From: Kwoniella bestiolae CBS 10118
Lineage: Eukaryota; Basidiomycota; Tremellomycetes; Tremellales; Cryptococcaceae
Direction: 5' to 3'
Assembly (NCBI RefSeq): GCF_000512585.2
Contig: NC_089242.1
Coordinates: forward strand, 1,302,001 to 1,366,000
DNA: 64,000 nucleotides
Shown here in pieces: positions 11,001 through 22,917 of the stretch. The notes beneath the pieces are model-generated. The model was not told the DNA's origin. It searched no databases and saw nothing but the letters and a program-made list of their open reading frames with translations. Every line of letters begins with the position of its first letter. The stretch's first letter is position 1. Both the position numbers and the translations under genes were made by a program.

Positions 11001-14000
11001 ATCTTCCCCTTGCAACAGCCTCGTTGACGGACAATCTTGAATTTTCCAGTCGTACCTGCCCTCAGAGGTCTATTCCTAGCGGCCAGGACCAAAGAAAACC
11101 CAGAATTCGTCATCAAAGCGCTGCTCAGACTAGTCACCCTCTGGTTCAGATTCGGAGAAAGCACAGCAGTCCTAGTGGAAGTGGAGAATCAGCTCAGCCT
11201 TACACCGGTGGAACCTTGGTTATCTGCAATCCCTCAACTCATAGCGAGACTGGGAACGCCTCATAAAGACCTTCAATACACGTTGATCAACTTGCTCAAG
11301 AGCATCTCATCGCAATATCCCCATGCGGTCATTTGGCCTTTACTCACTGCTACTCAGACTAGTAAAGTCGAGCATCAGGAGACAGCAAGGGTAATTATGA
11401 GTTTCATCTGTACGATGCCTGATGGGATAAGGTTGGTAGATCAGGCGGAGTTGGTGGGAAAGGAATTAATCAGGACTTCTGCAAGTCTGATGGAGAAGTG
11501 AGTTCAATAACATCTCCCTTTGTTGGAGGAAGGACGAGCTGAGATTGGTGTTTAGATGGAGGGGAATCATCGAGAAGATAATCCCGAGGGATGATCTGAT
11601 GCAAACAGCATGGCATAAGGTCCCTTCCATGTGGGAGCACGATATCCAGTATCTAAGAGCAATTGAGACTCCAGATGAAGAGCAATTTGTCCAGCTCTTC
11701 GGCGATCAGCTTCTCCAAATTGACAAGTCTTTGAAGCGGTACAAGTCTAACAGACAGATGAGTTTGGTCAATTTCGCTTATCAAGAACTTTACAAGGTGA
11801 CTCTATTTTCCCCAATATCAGCTGAAGGGCACAGCTAACCCGAAGGCTATTGTCACGTCTAGCTATATGGCGATCTCGATGCTCAGATCAATCAATGGAA
11901 ACAGCCTGGATCGAAACTTCATTTGGCAAGTACAGCGCCGAGACTACTTTCCTTGCGAGACTGTGTGTTGACCGTGCCGGGTAAGTGACGGTTTTCTCTT
12001 CTCACCAGGCACACAAGAAGAGCATGCTGAGTATATGGTGTAGGCCAATATGACCCTCACTTGAAACTCGACGATCAAGCATTCATTGATAGCTTCGCCC
12101 CCATCGTAGACATCTTATCTTCAAAGCAACTACCCCGGAAACTAGTCATCAGATCTTACACCGCCGATTACACATTCTTGCTCAAAGGCAAGTATCAGCC
12201 CTTCTGATACATAAAGGTTTTGCTGATGAAACTTGTGAAATAGGAAATGAGGATCTTCGAGGAGATGAGCGGATCATGCAGCTTTTCAACCTGATCAACA
12301 CAATGTTGAACCATAATTCCGATGCGTTCAGTAGGAATCTGCATTTATTGCCTTACGAGGTCATCCCCCTCTCACCTTCTGCGGGGTTGGTCAGCTGGGT
12401 GTCCAACACGCAACAGTAAGTTACCTCGTCCGGTGGCTCCTGATCATCTTATGTCGCTGAGGCTGTAATGTCAGACTTCAATCAATGATTCAAATCAACA
12501 GAGCGAAGAATAAGCAGAATGACCTGAACGATAAAGAGACAGCTTCATTGCTCGGAGTAAGTTCCCTCTAGCCCAAGGTACCTTGTATAATGAGGTCGGA
12601 GCTGACCATTCCTGATGCACAGCACGATCCGGAGACCTTCAATCCTCGACGGGAGAACCCCCGATTCGATCCGCCAGCCGAGATGGACAGGTACGACAAG
12701 TTGCCTATCCCTACCAAAATCCAGAGGCTGAAAGCGGCTTTGTCCCACTCCAAGCAGAGTGAGATGTTCTGATTGTTTAAAGAGATCATCAGCTAATTCT
12801 TGGTACATGGGGTCTTAGGCGATCTGAAAGATGTGTTGTGGCAGAAGAGCCCATCATCCAATATTTGGGTGAGAAGACGAACGAACTTTGCGAGAACCGT
12901 CGGAGTCAGCAGTAAGTTCGAGTCGACTCGTCACCTATAACGACTCGGCAATGTCCAGGACTGAATTGTCGCGAATACTGTAGGTTTTGTTGGATATATC
13001 ATCGGTCTTGGGGATAGACACGGTAGTAACATCCTGATTGACCAATTGACCTGGGGGGCATTACACATCGATTTTGGCGATGTAAGTCCATTCCTTTCAA
13101 TGACAACGGTGATGATGCCATCTCTCGTTTATGCTCTGACAACGAGTTTAGCTGTTCAACGTAGCGCAAGAACGATCTTTCTTACCTGAGAAAGTGCCCT
13201 TCCGACTAACAAGGATGATGACCAATGCGTTTGAGGTGAGTTATTCGTTCATGCCTGCCTGTGAAGAAGAAGCAGAATAAAGGTTATTGACCTATTTACT
13301 GCGGTATGTGATGTACGTGTAGCTCGCCTCGAGAGGGGGTCTCGAAGTCCCAGGATCGAGGGGTACTTTCAAGCAAGCTTCTCTGATCGTCATGAACGTT
13401 CTGAGGGATAGTCGAAGTACCGTCCTAGCGATGCTGGAGGCGTTCTTATATGATCCTTTACTTTCATGGACTGTGAGTTGCATCCGGTCTTCATACATGA
13501 CGTAGCTGATTCGGTATAATACATGAATAACAGATTGGACCAAACGAGCCTTCTCATGCTGAGCACAATAGTGAGTCACTCCCAGCTTCAAGGAATGAAA
13601 TGGGATATCTACTCATATTGCTTGAATTATAGCTCAATCGTCAACTGAGAGACAGACCAAGACTCACGTAAGTGTCCTCCCTCCGCCGATACAGTGTCCC
13701 ACAAAACAATGATTGACAATGAACCCATGAAAACGAATTATAGACCAAGAGAGCCCATGTCCAGACTCATATCGTACCTCAGAGCCTAGCTCCAGCAGCA
13801 GGATGCACAGGCAATTCTGACATATATGATCGAATTGAGAATTCCCTCATTGCCACGTACCTTGAGACCGACTCATATATGGCTAGAGTATCTTCCAGTA
13901 CCGGTATGACCAATACCAAGGCCTTGCAGGTGGGTATCCCTGTCCCACTTGGTCCGCGGATAGACAAAAGTGCTAAGCAATTACTAAATTCGGATGTTTG

Positions 14001-14229
14001 CTAGGTCTTATCCCAGATTGAAAGGAAGTTGATAGGGTATCACAAAGATGCGGATCAGCCTCTGACGATCAATCGTCAAGTCCAGGCGTTGATAGAGGAA
14101 GCGACCGATCTGAAGAACCTATCTCAAGGTGAGTCGTGTGGTTATATATTGACGCATGTGAAAGGGCAGCTGACCAGGGATGACCCAACTACGCTAGGTT
14201 ATGTGTTAGGCTGGATACCTCAATGGTAG
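8049..14229 (+). CDS. TLK1: TOR-like PI3K-related protein kinase (Tlk1 type): HEAT/FAT, kinase and FATC
   Basis: About twenty exons run from ATG 8049 (MSGNPQYHITHRM) to TAG 14227-14229, encoding roughly 1,550-1,650 residues. Helical HEAT/FAT-type repeats fill the first two thirds. The kinase domain follows from about 12040: LLKGNEDLRGDERIMQLF (N-lobe), LWQKSPSSNIWVRRRTNFAR, then GLGDRHGSN (catalytic loop), LHIDFGD (metal-binding loop) and PEKVPFRLTRMMTNAFE. The last two motifs are diagnostic of TOR among PIKKs. The last exon, joined across an intron at 14129-14198, gives an FATC end EEATDLKNLSQGYVLGWIPQ plus a final Trp. The catalytic residues are therefore intact. Differences from true TOR are the short N-terminus (TOR has ~2,400 residues), Asn in GNEDLR where TOR has His, Gly in GDRHGSN where TOR has Pro, and no recognisable rapamycin-binding FRB motif. 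Cryptococcus has a TOR1 plus such a TOR-like kinase, so paralogy is the best reading. The gene is tail-to-tail with NUP192. Confidence 0.85.
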
Positions 14230-14480
14230 GTAAACTTGATCGAGCGGTGGTCTTTCGTACGTAGTCCCTATGTGTATCATTTTGTATTTGTGATGTGATT
14301 GTCGTTATGCGATATATCATTATCAGCCAACAACACTTGCGACTTGCGGAACATCAGTAAAGTTCAGTCTGGACGGAATCATAAATCATAAGTGACTGAA
14401 ATCATTTACCATAGTTGTTCATATATGCTAATGAGCCTCTACCAAACTACATTACATCTTATGTCATATGCCAATGTCTT

Positions 14481-17400
14481 CTAATCCTCTTCCATACCCG
14501 TTCCCACACCGGTCAACCCAGCCGTCAACTCTTTCAGGCGCCTGACTAACATCCCATAATAAGCATCATTGCCTTTACCTGAACTTGAGGTCGCTAATCT
14601 TCTCAATTCGAGGTTCTGTCGAGGTTGCACATTGTACAATTAGCTTATCGGCTCTTCATTACTGACCGCACATCCGCCCCTGACATAAATGAGACGGGCG
14701 ACGAGAAAAGGTCGGGGAGGGGAGATGAGAGGAAACGACAGAAAAGCGACGGAAGGAGGCGAGGAGAGGAGAGGAGAAGAGAGGGGCAGAAGAAAGGGCG
14801 AAACGAAACGGCGCGAGCAGAAGGAGAGAAGCAACAGAGAAATGCAAGGCCGAAAAGAAAGGGGCAGGAGAGAGGGCGGGAAGATAGGGGGAGAAGCAAG
14901 GAGGAAAAAAGGAAAACAAGACTCACCACCTCCATATCATCCAACCTGACCAAAGTCCCTTTCAAGCTCCCCGCAACTCTCTCCAACATCCTGACGGTAC
15001 CTGCCCCAGATCTAGACGCTTCAAGTTGCGCCTGCGAACTGACGAATGTACCAAGCGAAGCTGAGAGATTATTGGGTCGAACAGGTTCCAGTGCGCCCCT
15101 TGCGTCGTTGGCGTAGAATAAGAGGTGTCGCCATATCAAAAGTAGGAGTGATTCGATCATATCTATACACAGAGGGATATCAGCTTGGGTCTGACCTGAT
15201 AATTAGGAGAGGGTAACGCACTGAATATAGTCTGACTCTTTGTAACGAAAGCAGCTTTGATCACATCTTCGGATAATGGTTCGTCACCTATCATATCGGG
15301 AGTTCGTAATTTCTGATCGGACCACGATATCGGAAAGATCAGCCCCGAACATATATATCTTTACGATGGAGGAAGGGTTTACACACCTGAACATCCTCAT
15401 CCTCCAGTTCACCACCATCCTGTATCCTATCCAAGATGGTCTCATACTGATTCGATATCTCTTGAACATTTTCCGCAAGATCGGACAGGAAATTGACAGC
15501 CATGTGCAACGACGGGGCAGAGGCTATACGATCAACCGGTAATCAGCACCTATTTGTCCCTTGTGTCTGATGAAAGCCAAGCGTTGGAGATACTCACCAA
15601 TGTACTTCGAACTCTGCCCGCTACTCCTCTGCGCACCAGTGACCAGTACAGGATTCCCGTTCCCACCTTTCATACCGGTCGTAGCAGCGACAAGGTACGA
15701 CAAGAATACCTGATTGAGCAATAGAATCTCACTCTCTCCCTGTGTACTATCCACCTCATCTGCCCAACTATCCTTGTCGAAGAATCTAGCGGCAGTAGCC
15801 AGAGTAGCCAGGTGGAACGCACCGAATCCAGTGGGCGAGAGGATGTCTTCCGAAGGTACTTTGTGCACGACCATGCACAAGATAGATACTATCAATCGAC
15901 ATTCTTCGATACTTGTTGAAGATATATTCTGTTGAGCTTCGCGTAATAGACCAAGTATCGATTCGCGATGAGCATTGAGGAAACTCAATGCCTAGAGTTG
16001 TCGTCAATTGCATTTTTCGCTGAACATGAAAGCTTCAACTCACATGTCCTGCCCCAGATCTTGCAGATCGATGCAAGCTTGACAAAACCCGAGTCAGAAG
16101 TTGTAAAGAGCAGATGAGTACTCGATGTTGTCTTGCTATTATGTCTGAAGCAGCAGTCTCGTCTGAAGGCTTCACATCAGCATACACTCAACATCGTTCG
16201 ACGGAAAGTGGATCATACTCACCCATGATTTCTTCCCCGATTTGTATATTCATGAATCCACAAGTAGCGAAAATCTCGAACAAACCAGCATCCAGTAATT
16301 CCTCTGCGCCTTTTCGAGTTGAGGCAAAAGCGACGAGGAACGCTATCTTAGCTTCAAATACCCAATAGGCATGTAGGTTTTCTGCGCAATTGATCAACCA
16401 TTGTCAGTGGTACCATTCAGAGGGACTAGCGGAGAGGAGAGAAGCGGAGGGAGGAGGAGTGGAATAGGGCAGGGCGGAGGGAAAGAAGTGGGAGGGGGGA
16501 GGGGCGGAAGTAGGGAGGATGAGGGCAGAGAGAAAGAACGGAGGGAGGGAGGAGCAAGGGGTGAAGAAAGGTGAAACGGGGAAGAAAGGAAATAGGAGGG
16601 AAGGGAAGAGGGCTAGAAATACAAACTTACCATGTTCAGGCGCCAGACACTGCATCAACGACCCCTCCCTCTCCTTGATACTCCTAACGAACAACGGCAA
16701 ATACCCATTCGTAGCCAAAGGCGAGATTATATGTCTATCTCGCTCATTACCGCAGATCGATATAATCCCATTGAGCAGAGCGAAGCATTCCGTCTTCCAT
16801 ACTTCCCTATCGTCCATTGCGTCCCTGCATAAGATCGGTAAGAGCCTTTCCTTCCTTGCTGAGAATACCGCCAGGGTAGGTCGTTGGAGTGCTGAGGATC
16901 CGCCCGTATTTCCTGACAAGCTCTCGGAAGAGACGACTGATCGATCGTCGGGGATATTGAATGATGAGTTGGTAACTAGCTGGAGATATTGTGTGATGGA
17001 GGCGTACAAGTTCCCTCGGGCAGTCTCGGTAGAGCCAGGTTTGACAGCTGCATCTATGATTCTAGCTAACGTAGCTGACAATCGATCGATGGGTAGATTG
17101 ACACCTTCGAATTCTACTAGGATGTTGATGAGAGTCGTCACGGTGACTAGTACAGACTCGCACAACAAGTCCAAAACGCCAGGAGCAAGGTCTTCCTCAA
17201 GTCGCAACAACAACGCATCGACCAAGTCGAAAAGCACCACTTCTTGTTGTTCCTCTGCTACATTCTTGAAGAGCATGGCAAGTGAGACTTTGAGTATCTC
17301 GTTCCATGAAGTCAAGAAGTTTCCTTTGGCAATGGAAACGTCTGTTTCCCTGTTCTTGCTTCCCAGGCGGCCCAACACATACTCCGCCTCAGCAGCCATC

Positions 17401-20400
17401 GACTTGGTAGAAGCAGAAGTGACGGCACCTTGTCTCTCTAGTTGTCGGCGGAAAGCTTTCAATCCTCTTTCTAACGCTTCGAGATCCCACCAATCGGCAT
17501 CTACCCGCTTATACTGATCGAAATCGAATCCACCGTAGAACTCAAGATTTCTGTTCTCCTCTTCGGTGTTTTCGGACCACTGCACATCGATGGAAGATAG
17601 TAGATCAATGATGAGAGCTGGATTTTGGCTGACAAGCTCATCTTCGTCCAAATCTTCTTCTTCGGTAGCTCCTCGGAAAAGGGTCTGAGCGATGTGATTG
17701 GCCGAAGCTCCATGACCTTCATACGTGAAAGTTTCGAGGGCAGCTGCAGATAAAATCCATCTTTGGAAATCGAGGTATGCGATAAGGATTTCAGAGGTCG
17801 TAGGAATTTCCTCATCGAATGTTTTAGCAATTCCAGTAGGTTGGTTGGCTTCAGGGCACTGTCTAGGGAAAGAGGCGAGTTGTCGAGCAGAGAAGCCAGT
17901 GACTGACATGGTATACGATAAGGTTGATCTTCCAGTGAGAGGGTGAGCGAAAAGCTGATATATCAATTGAGCGCTCTTAGCCGCAAGGACAGGATGGATG
18001 TTGATCAGCGTCTCCCCACTTGGACCACCCAATTCCGCACCTTCACATAGCTGTCGAAGGATGACATGCAAACATGATTCTCCATCTTGCAGGGCAAAGT
18101 CTCGATGACGGAAGTTGTAGCCGAGGAGGAAATGAGCGATGTTGGGACTGGTGATATCGGCGGTGGTGCCTTCAACCAAGATATCGAGTATGTTGGAGCG
18201 TATGACAGCAGGCAGCGAGCTGAGAGACTTGATATCTCCATGTAAAGCGGTATCCTCGGTGGCAGGGATATCATCAATGTCCGCTTCTTCCACTTCTAAC
18301 CTTCTGCAGAACCCTTGAGCTATACGTATCGAGTCATCCGAAGCGTCGATGATCCCAGCAAGTCGATTGACTGACGAGGTGTATTCACCCCTAAAGACAT
18401 CACTTCGACTGAAAACGGGTGATTGTGCTAGAGCTGCGATGATCTTGACACTGAGGTAAGAGATCGAAGAATCGTCGTCTCCTACCAATAAGGCTATAGC
18501 GTTGATATTGCTGAGATGGGCGAGAAGATGGTTGTCAAGACTTTGTAAACCATATGGTCGCTTGAAAGGGTTGCTAGGGTTGCGGGTAGGATCGGCGAGG
18601 GTCAGGAGGAGCACGTCGACAAACACAAGCTGGATATCGTGAACTCGATGATAGATTCGAAGCATCCGAAGCAGCACGTCATTCACTATGGTAGGTCGGG
18701 GAGCAGGGGTAGCAGAAGCGTTGTCTAGCACAGAAGCAAATACAGCGAATGTATTGGCGTCGCTCAACAGTCGGAGTAAAACGATGAATCCAGGTTCTTC
18801 AGCCAAGGTCGCAGCTATCTGACCGATCGCTCTACTGTTGGATTGATTGAGCAATTCTCCCATGTTGAACGACAACAAAGCTTTCTCGAAGAAAGCCGAT
18901 AACGAATCGATCACCTCCCATCTCTCGCTGTCTCTGGCATATCGTCGGACTTTGAGGGTGAGAAGGATACCATCGAGAACGTAGAATGTGCCTCGGCGTA
19001 GAGTATTGACCAGACGATTACGAGATGAAGTGGGTGAGTCGGAAGTTGTTGGATCGGGAAGTAGAGCCGTGAGGAAGTCGACATATGCTCGACTAAGGGG
19101 GTAGGAGCTCGCATCCTGTTCGGAGTATTCCATCTTAGCAAGCCAGCCTACTGGAGGAGGTATCTTAGCCCCATCAAGATGTCGGGTGTCCAAGCCAGGA
19201 TCACGGAAACTAATCTTCTCGTAATACTCTACAGCTTTGCTGAGAACGTCATCGTCGATGGGATCACCAGTACGCTTGCAGAAAGCAGTAATGGCACCTA
19301 ATATAGTGGCTTTGAGTTCGAAGGGAAGGTTTTCGCAGTTGAGGAAGTCGAAGAGGGTTTGGACAGGATGAGGTTTCGCTTGAAGCAATGCACCTCGAGC
19401 GGCAGGTGACCACTTGACGACTGTCGTCAGTACCTTTGTCCAGCCATTACAGATCTGTGCCTCGTCATGAGGCATGGGGTCGAGGGAGGTGTTTCGAGTA
19501 GTCTTGATTGGTTCGTAGATGTGAGGCATGATGTCGATGTAGTGTTGATAGAATTTGAACAAAGCGGTCCACGGAAGACGAGTGTCCTTCATCTTCTCGT
19601 ACGATTTGGCAGAACATGAAGGACCAGTTGATATAGCTGCGAGCATTTCCCAGAAAGTTGGACCAGGGAAACCGCCTCGAGTGTCAAGGACGGTGCCGAG
19701 GAATGTCGAGTTGTCCCATAAGTCGTCGGCACTGTCAGGAGGGAGCGACTTGTAGATGATGGCGACGAGTGCGAGAAATCCTTGGTAGTTGGCTGGGGGA
19801 GGGGTAGTTTGGGATCGTCTGACAGCAGCATCTTCTTCTTTGTTGCGCAGAGTTCTCAGAAATTGTTTTCTACCAGCGAGAAGATCCACCAAATCTCGTA
19901 ATTGCTCGAACAGGAATGAATCGTTACTTGGATCGGATGATATTGCTACTTTGACCAAGGCATCTAGATTGGCTTCCTTGACCTCATCCGGCTCTTCTAG
20001 TCCTCTTTCTCGACGGATGGTGAGAACGAGATCGTAGATGAACTGGAAGGATTCTCCATTAACAGCTTCTAGCAAGAACAACTCCATTTGATGGGCATCT
20101 ATCCCAGTTTGAACGACGCTAGGATCGTGTCGAAGGCAAGATAGGTAGAAGAGCGACCAAGCGATCTTGACGGTCTCGCGGAGTTTCGGCATTGACCATT
20201 GGTCCTGGATCTGGAATAGGAGTGAGTGATCTGGGCGTTGCTGGATATACTTTGGACTTACAGTTAGACTAGAAGCGATCTTCAGGAATTTTATATCATG
20301 ACACCAATCCTCGGCGACCTATCGGGATGATCAGCCGCTTTTTCTGAGAAATACACCGATGAACTCACGTCATAACGAGGGTCAGAAGCATCCATAGCCT

Positions 20401-21354
20401 CGAGTGGTTTCCATGCAGCGAAGAGGGCGCTATCATTCCATGCGAGTCAGCACCAGTTGATCCTATATCGCTAGGAAACATTCCACCCACCTAACCACCA
20501 TAAGTGCCAGTCCGTCCGCCCTCTCACATTTCTTCAACCACTTCAATATCCTAACCACCTGACCTCTCCCCAGATGACCACTCTCAGCGATAATCGCCAA
20601 TATACTACTCATCTTATTCTGCTCGGCTCGCAAAGCTTCCACTCGAAATCTCAGCAAATCGTAATCTGCTCCTCCGGACGATCCGGTCCTCAACAAATTA
20701 TCGATTTTACTCTGTATGCTATCCAACTGAACGATGATCTGATCGACTAACGCTCCTTCACCTTTCCCCTGACCTAACGATACTCTGGTATTCAACAATT
20801 CCAACACCCAATCCCTCAGCGATTCGAATGCTCCTCCAATCTCGGCATCGGGCGATAATATCGTGCGAAGCAACTCTCTGAGGAAATCTAGCATATCTGT
20901 TTCCCAGCGATGTAAGAGGTAGACAGCTACTTCCGGTGTTGATCTTGAGGGATATTGGAATCGCTGTTCCTCGGCCTGTAAGGCCAGTACAGAGGACAAT
21001 AGCTGAGAAAGGGAAAGGGCGTTGGATATGGTGTTGGTGGTGGTGAGGAGATCACCTGTTATGTGTACGGATGTTCCGGATGGTAGCTGTATTGGGTCTA
21101 CTCGATGATCAGATGTAGTCATAATTGGGATGGACGTGGTAATATGTGAACTCACTTTTCTCTATATGCTGCTTGTCCGCATCATTCTGCGCAGGCAGTT
21201 GCGTGAGGTTCAAGAGCCATGGTTGAGCTTCTTCCAGCTTGCCGTATAGCTTCCTCAGCGTGGATGTGGTGGGCTGGGTGATGACTCGACCGAGAAGGTG
21301 TTGGAGATCGCTGAAGAGGGAAGAGTCCCATTCGGCCAGAGGAGGGGATGACAT
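14481..21354 (-). CDS. NUP192: Nuclear pore inner-ring scaffold nucleoporin Nup192/Nup205
   Basis: The start is ATG 21354 (MSSPPLAEWDSSLFSDLQ) and the stop is TAG 14483-14481. The largest exon lies within about 20192-16631 and encodes more than 1,150 residues without a break. Total length is about 1,900-2,000 residues, usual for Nup192/Nup205, the alpha-solenoid scaffold of the inner ring that binds Nic96/Nup93 and Nup53. The protein is all-helical and leucine-rich, without membrane segments. Recognisable passages include ETVKIAWSLFYLSCLRHD, FWEMLAAISTG, LLRLLSDANTFAVFASVLDN and, near the C-terminus, CRLIVSILCMVVHKVPS. Introns of normal size sit near 20450, 20350, 20250 and 21150. Two introns are exceptionally long and pyrimidine-rich on the coding strand (14616..14936 and 16382..16630). 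The gene is head-to-head with H2A.Z. Family assignment rests on length, fold and motif resemblance and is fairly secure. Confidence 0.85.
14616..14936 (-). other. Long polypyrimidine intron (last intron) of NUP192
   Basis: This 321-base intron has its donor GTGAGT at 14936-14931 and its acceptor CGACAG ending at 14616. Joining gives DDMEV-NLELRRLATS in frame. From about 14690 to 14930 the plus strand is almost pure G/A, with GGAGAGGAGA-type repeats, so the transcript is C/U-rich. Several long open frames across it are composition artefacts. Confidence 0.8.
16382..16630 (-). other. Second long polypyrimidine intron of NUP192
   Basis: This 249-base intron has its donor GTAAGT at 16630-16625 and its acceptor GCGCAG ending at 16382. 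Joining gives CLAPEH-ENLHAYWVFE in frame. The plus strand from about 16430 to 16620 is purine-rich, like the other long intron of this gene. Reading straight through gives an artificial low-complexity Pro/Ser/Phe tail. Confidence 0.75.
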
Positions 21355-21932
21355 GATGTGTATTTTGAGATGAGGCAGAACGCAAAGGAATGGGGACACA
21401 GACGCTCTCTTCAGGTGATAGGATTGAGAAGAAGATGTCGATGAGAGAGCGTCTCTATGGGGTATATACTCGACTGGGACGAAGATATCGATGATGGACG
21501 ATGGATGATTGATGATTGATGATTTCCCTCCCTCGCAAGAATCTGTTCAACCTGACGTGAAGCTAAGCTAAAGAACCATTTCAACCTCTGCCATGTGGTA
21601 GCCACGCTGTTCTACATCTGATTCCGCTCAGACTGTGTCTATGTGGGGTATATCTTTAAATCTACTGCGTACGTGAGTCACGTGATATTTGCCGCTTTGT
21701 ATCAGTGATCTGTGATTTCGCCGGCGTAAACAAATCAATCTCATGAATATCGAGTAATGTCTCTCTCTCTCTCTACCCTCCGAGTACTAACACCCTAGAT
21801 TCACTACTATCACCATTACCAGTATCATTACCATTACGATTGACCCTCTCACCATTACCATCAGTCCTATATACGCTATACATCGTCGGCAATACACTTA
21901 GTACACCAACGCACATACCCCACTCATACACA
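21355..21932. promoter_or_regulatory. Bidirectional promoter of NUP192 and H2A.Z
   Basis: This 578-base region separates divergent starts. Nearest H2A.Z it carries a CT microsatellite (about 21760-21774) and then ATTACCATTACGATTG-like repeats (21805-21850). CT-rich leaders are common upstream of highly expressed fungal genes. Two short upstream frames (21743-21757 and 21757-21798) overlap as TAATG. The transcription start is not visible from sequence alone. Confidence 0.45.
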
Positions 21933-22667
21933 ATGTCATCCAAACCTACAGGTGGAAAAGGCGGTAAATCAAAGACCTCGTCAGAGACAAAGACTCTGAC
22001 CACCAGGTCATCCAAGGCTGGTCTGCAGGTGGGTCACCTTTTGAACTCCTGCTCAATACGCGTGCTGATCCCCTGCTATGTCCCATCAGTTCCCTGTTGG
22101 TCGTATCCACAGGTCAGTCCACTCTTCCTCATCCCCTCTTCCTCCCACACCCAACTAATATACTTGCGCGAATACAGATTCCTGCGAAATAAGAATGCCA
22201 ACAATGTGCGAATCGGAGCCAAGGCTGCCGTGTACGTTGCTGCTATTATGGAATACTTGACAGCAGAGGTACTGGAACTTGCAGGTGGGTTCATGCTCAT
22301 CCACTCTTTCACTTCTATCCTCGACGCGTCCATCCTTCCCCCTATGAGCCACTACGGAGACTGATGCTGTGTCGTATGACTATAGGTAACGCCGCCAAGG
22401 ATCTACGAGTAAAGCGAATCACACCAAGACATTTACAGTTGGCTATCAGAGGTGACGAGGAACTCGATCTCCTGATTAGAGCTACTATCGCAGGTGGTGG
22501 TGTCTTACCACACATCCACAAGGTGGGTCTGGCTCCCTTCCTTCCCTTCTATCCCCTCGCCATAGACGTTAGACGTTAGACGCGAGCTGATCATCGTTCC
22601 TCTCCACCAGTCCCTCGTCGCCAAACAAGGCGCATCGAAGAAGCTCAAGCCCACACCCGCCGCCTAA
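21933..22667 (+). CDS. HTZ1: Histone variant H2A.Z
   Basis: Five exons are phase-checked: 21933..22028, 22090..22112, 22178..22284, 22386..22522 and 22611..22667. The protein begins MSSKPTGGKGGKSKTSS, a lysine-rich tail suited to acetylation. The histone fold follows: GLQFPVGRIHRFLRNK, NANNVRIGAKAAVYVAAIME and EVLELAGNAAKDLRVKRITP, then RHLQLAIRGDEELDLLI and ATIAGGGVLPHIHKSLV, ending KKLKPTPAA. The H2A.Z marks are NNVRIGAKAAVYVAA in loop 1, DLRVKRITPRHLQLAIRGDEELD, and the short C-terminus without an SQE motif, which excludes H2A/H2A.X. The variant is deposited by SWR1 in promoter nucleosomes and near heterochromatin borders. Exon 2 is only 23 bases. The gene shares a divergent promoter with NUP192. 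Confidence 0.97.
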
Positions 22668-22917
22668 TCTCTTTTCTTTCATCTGTCTATATCTATCTTT
22701 GATTTTCATATATGTACTTTCTTTGTTCGTTTTCGATTCGCTCTTTTTCCTTAACAGATAGACCCGTTTGAAGGGGTCCGTCGGTCGATGCAGAATATAC
22801 CAAACTGGCTTGATCTCGCGTCTCGAGGGTCGTGTTCCTGCCTTTCACAAATATCACCAAACAGATTGTTCTTGATGAAATTGGCGTATCAAGTCGCTTC
22901 GACCGGACAGCACTATT

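Noticed and set aside
14625..15116. Open plus-strand frame of 163 codons rich in Arg/Glu/Lys, and its minus-strand partners
   Set aside because: They lie across the purine-rich intron of NUP192; the long frames are a product of composition, not coding.
16519..17517. 332-codon plus-strand frame antisense to NUP192
   Set aside because: It is a shadow of the NUP192 coding exon and begins inside the purine-rich intron; its amino-acid content is unlike a folded protein.
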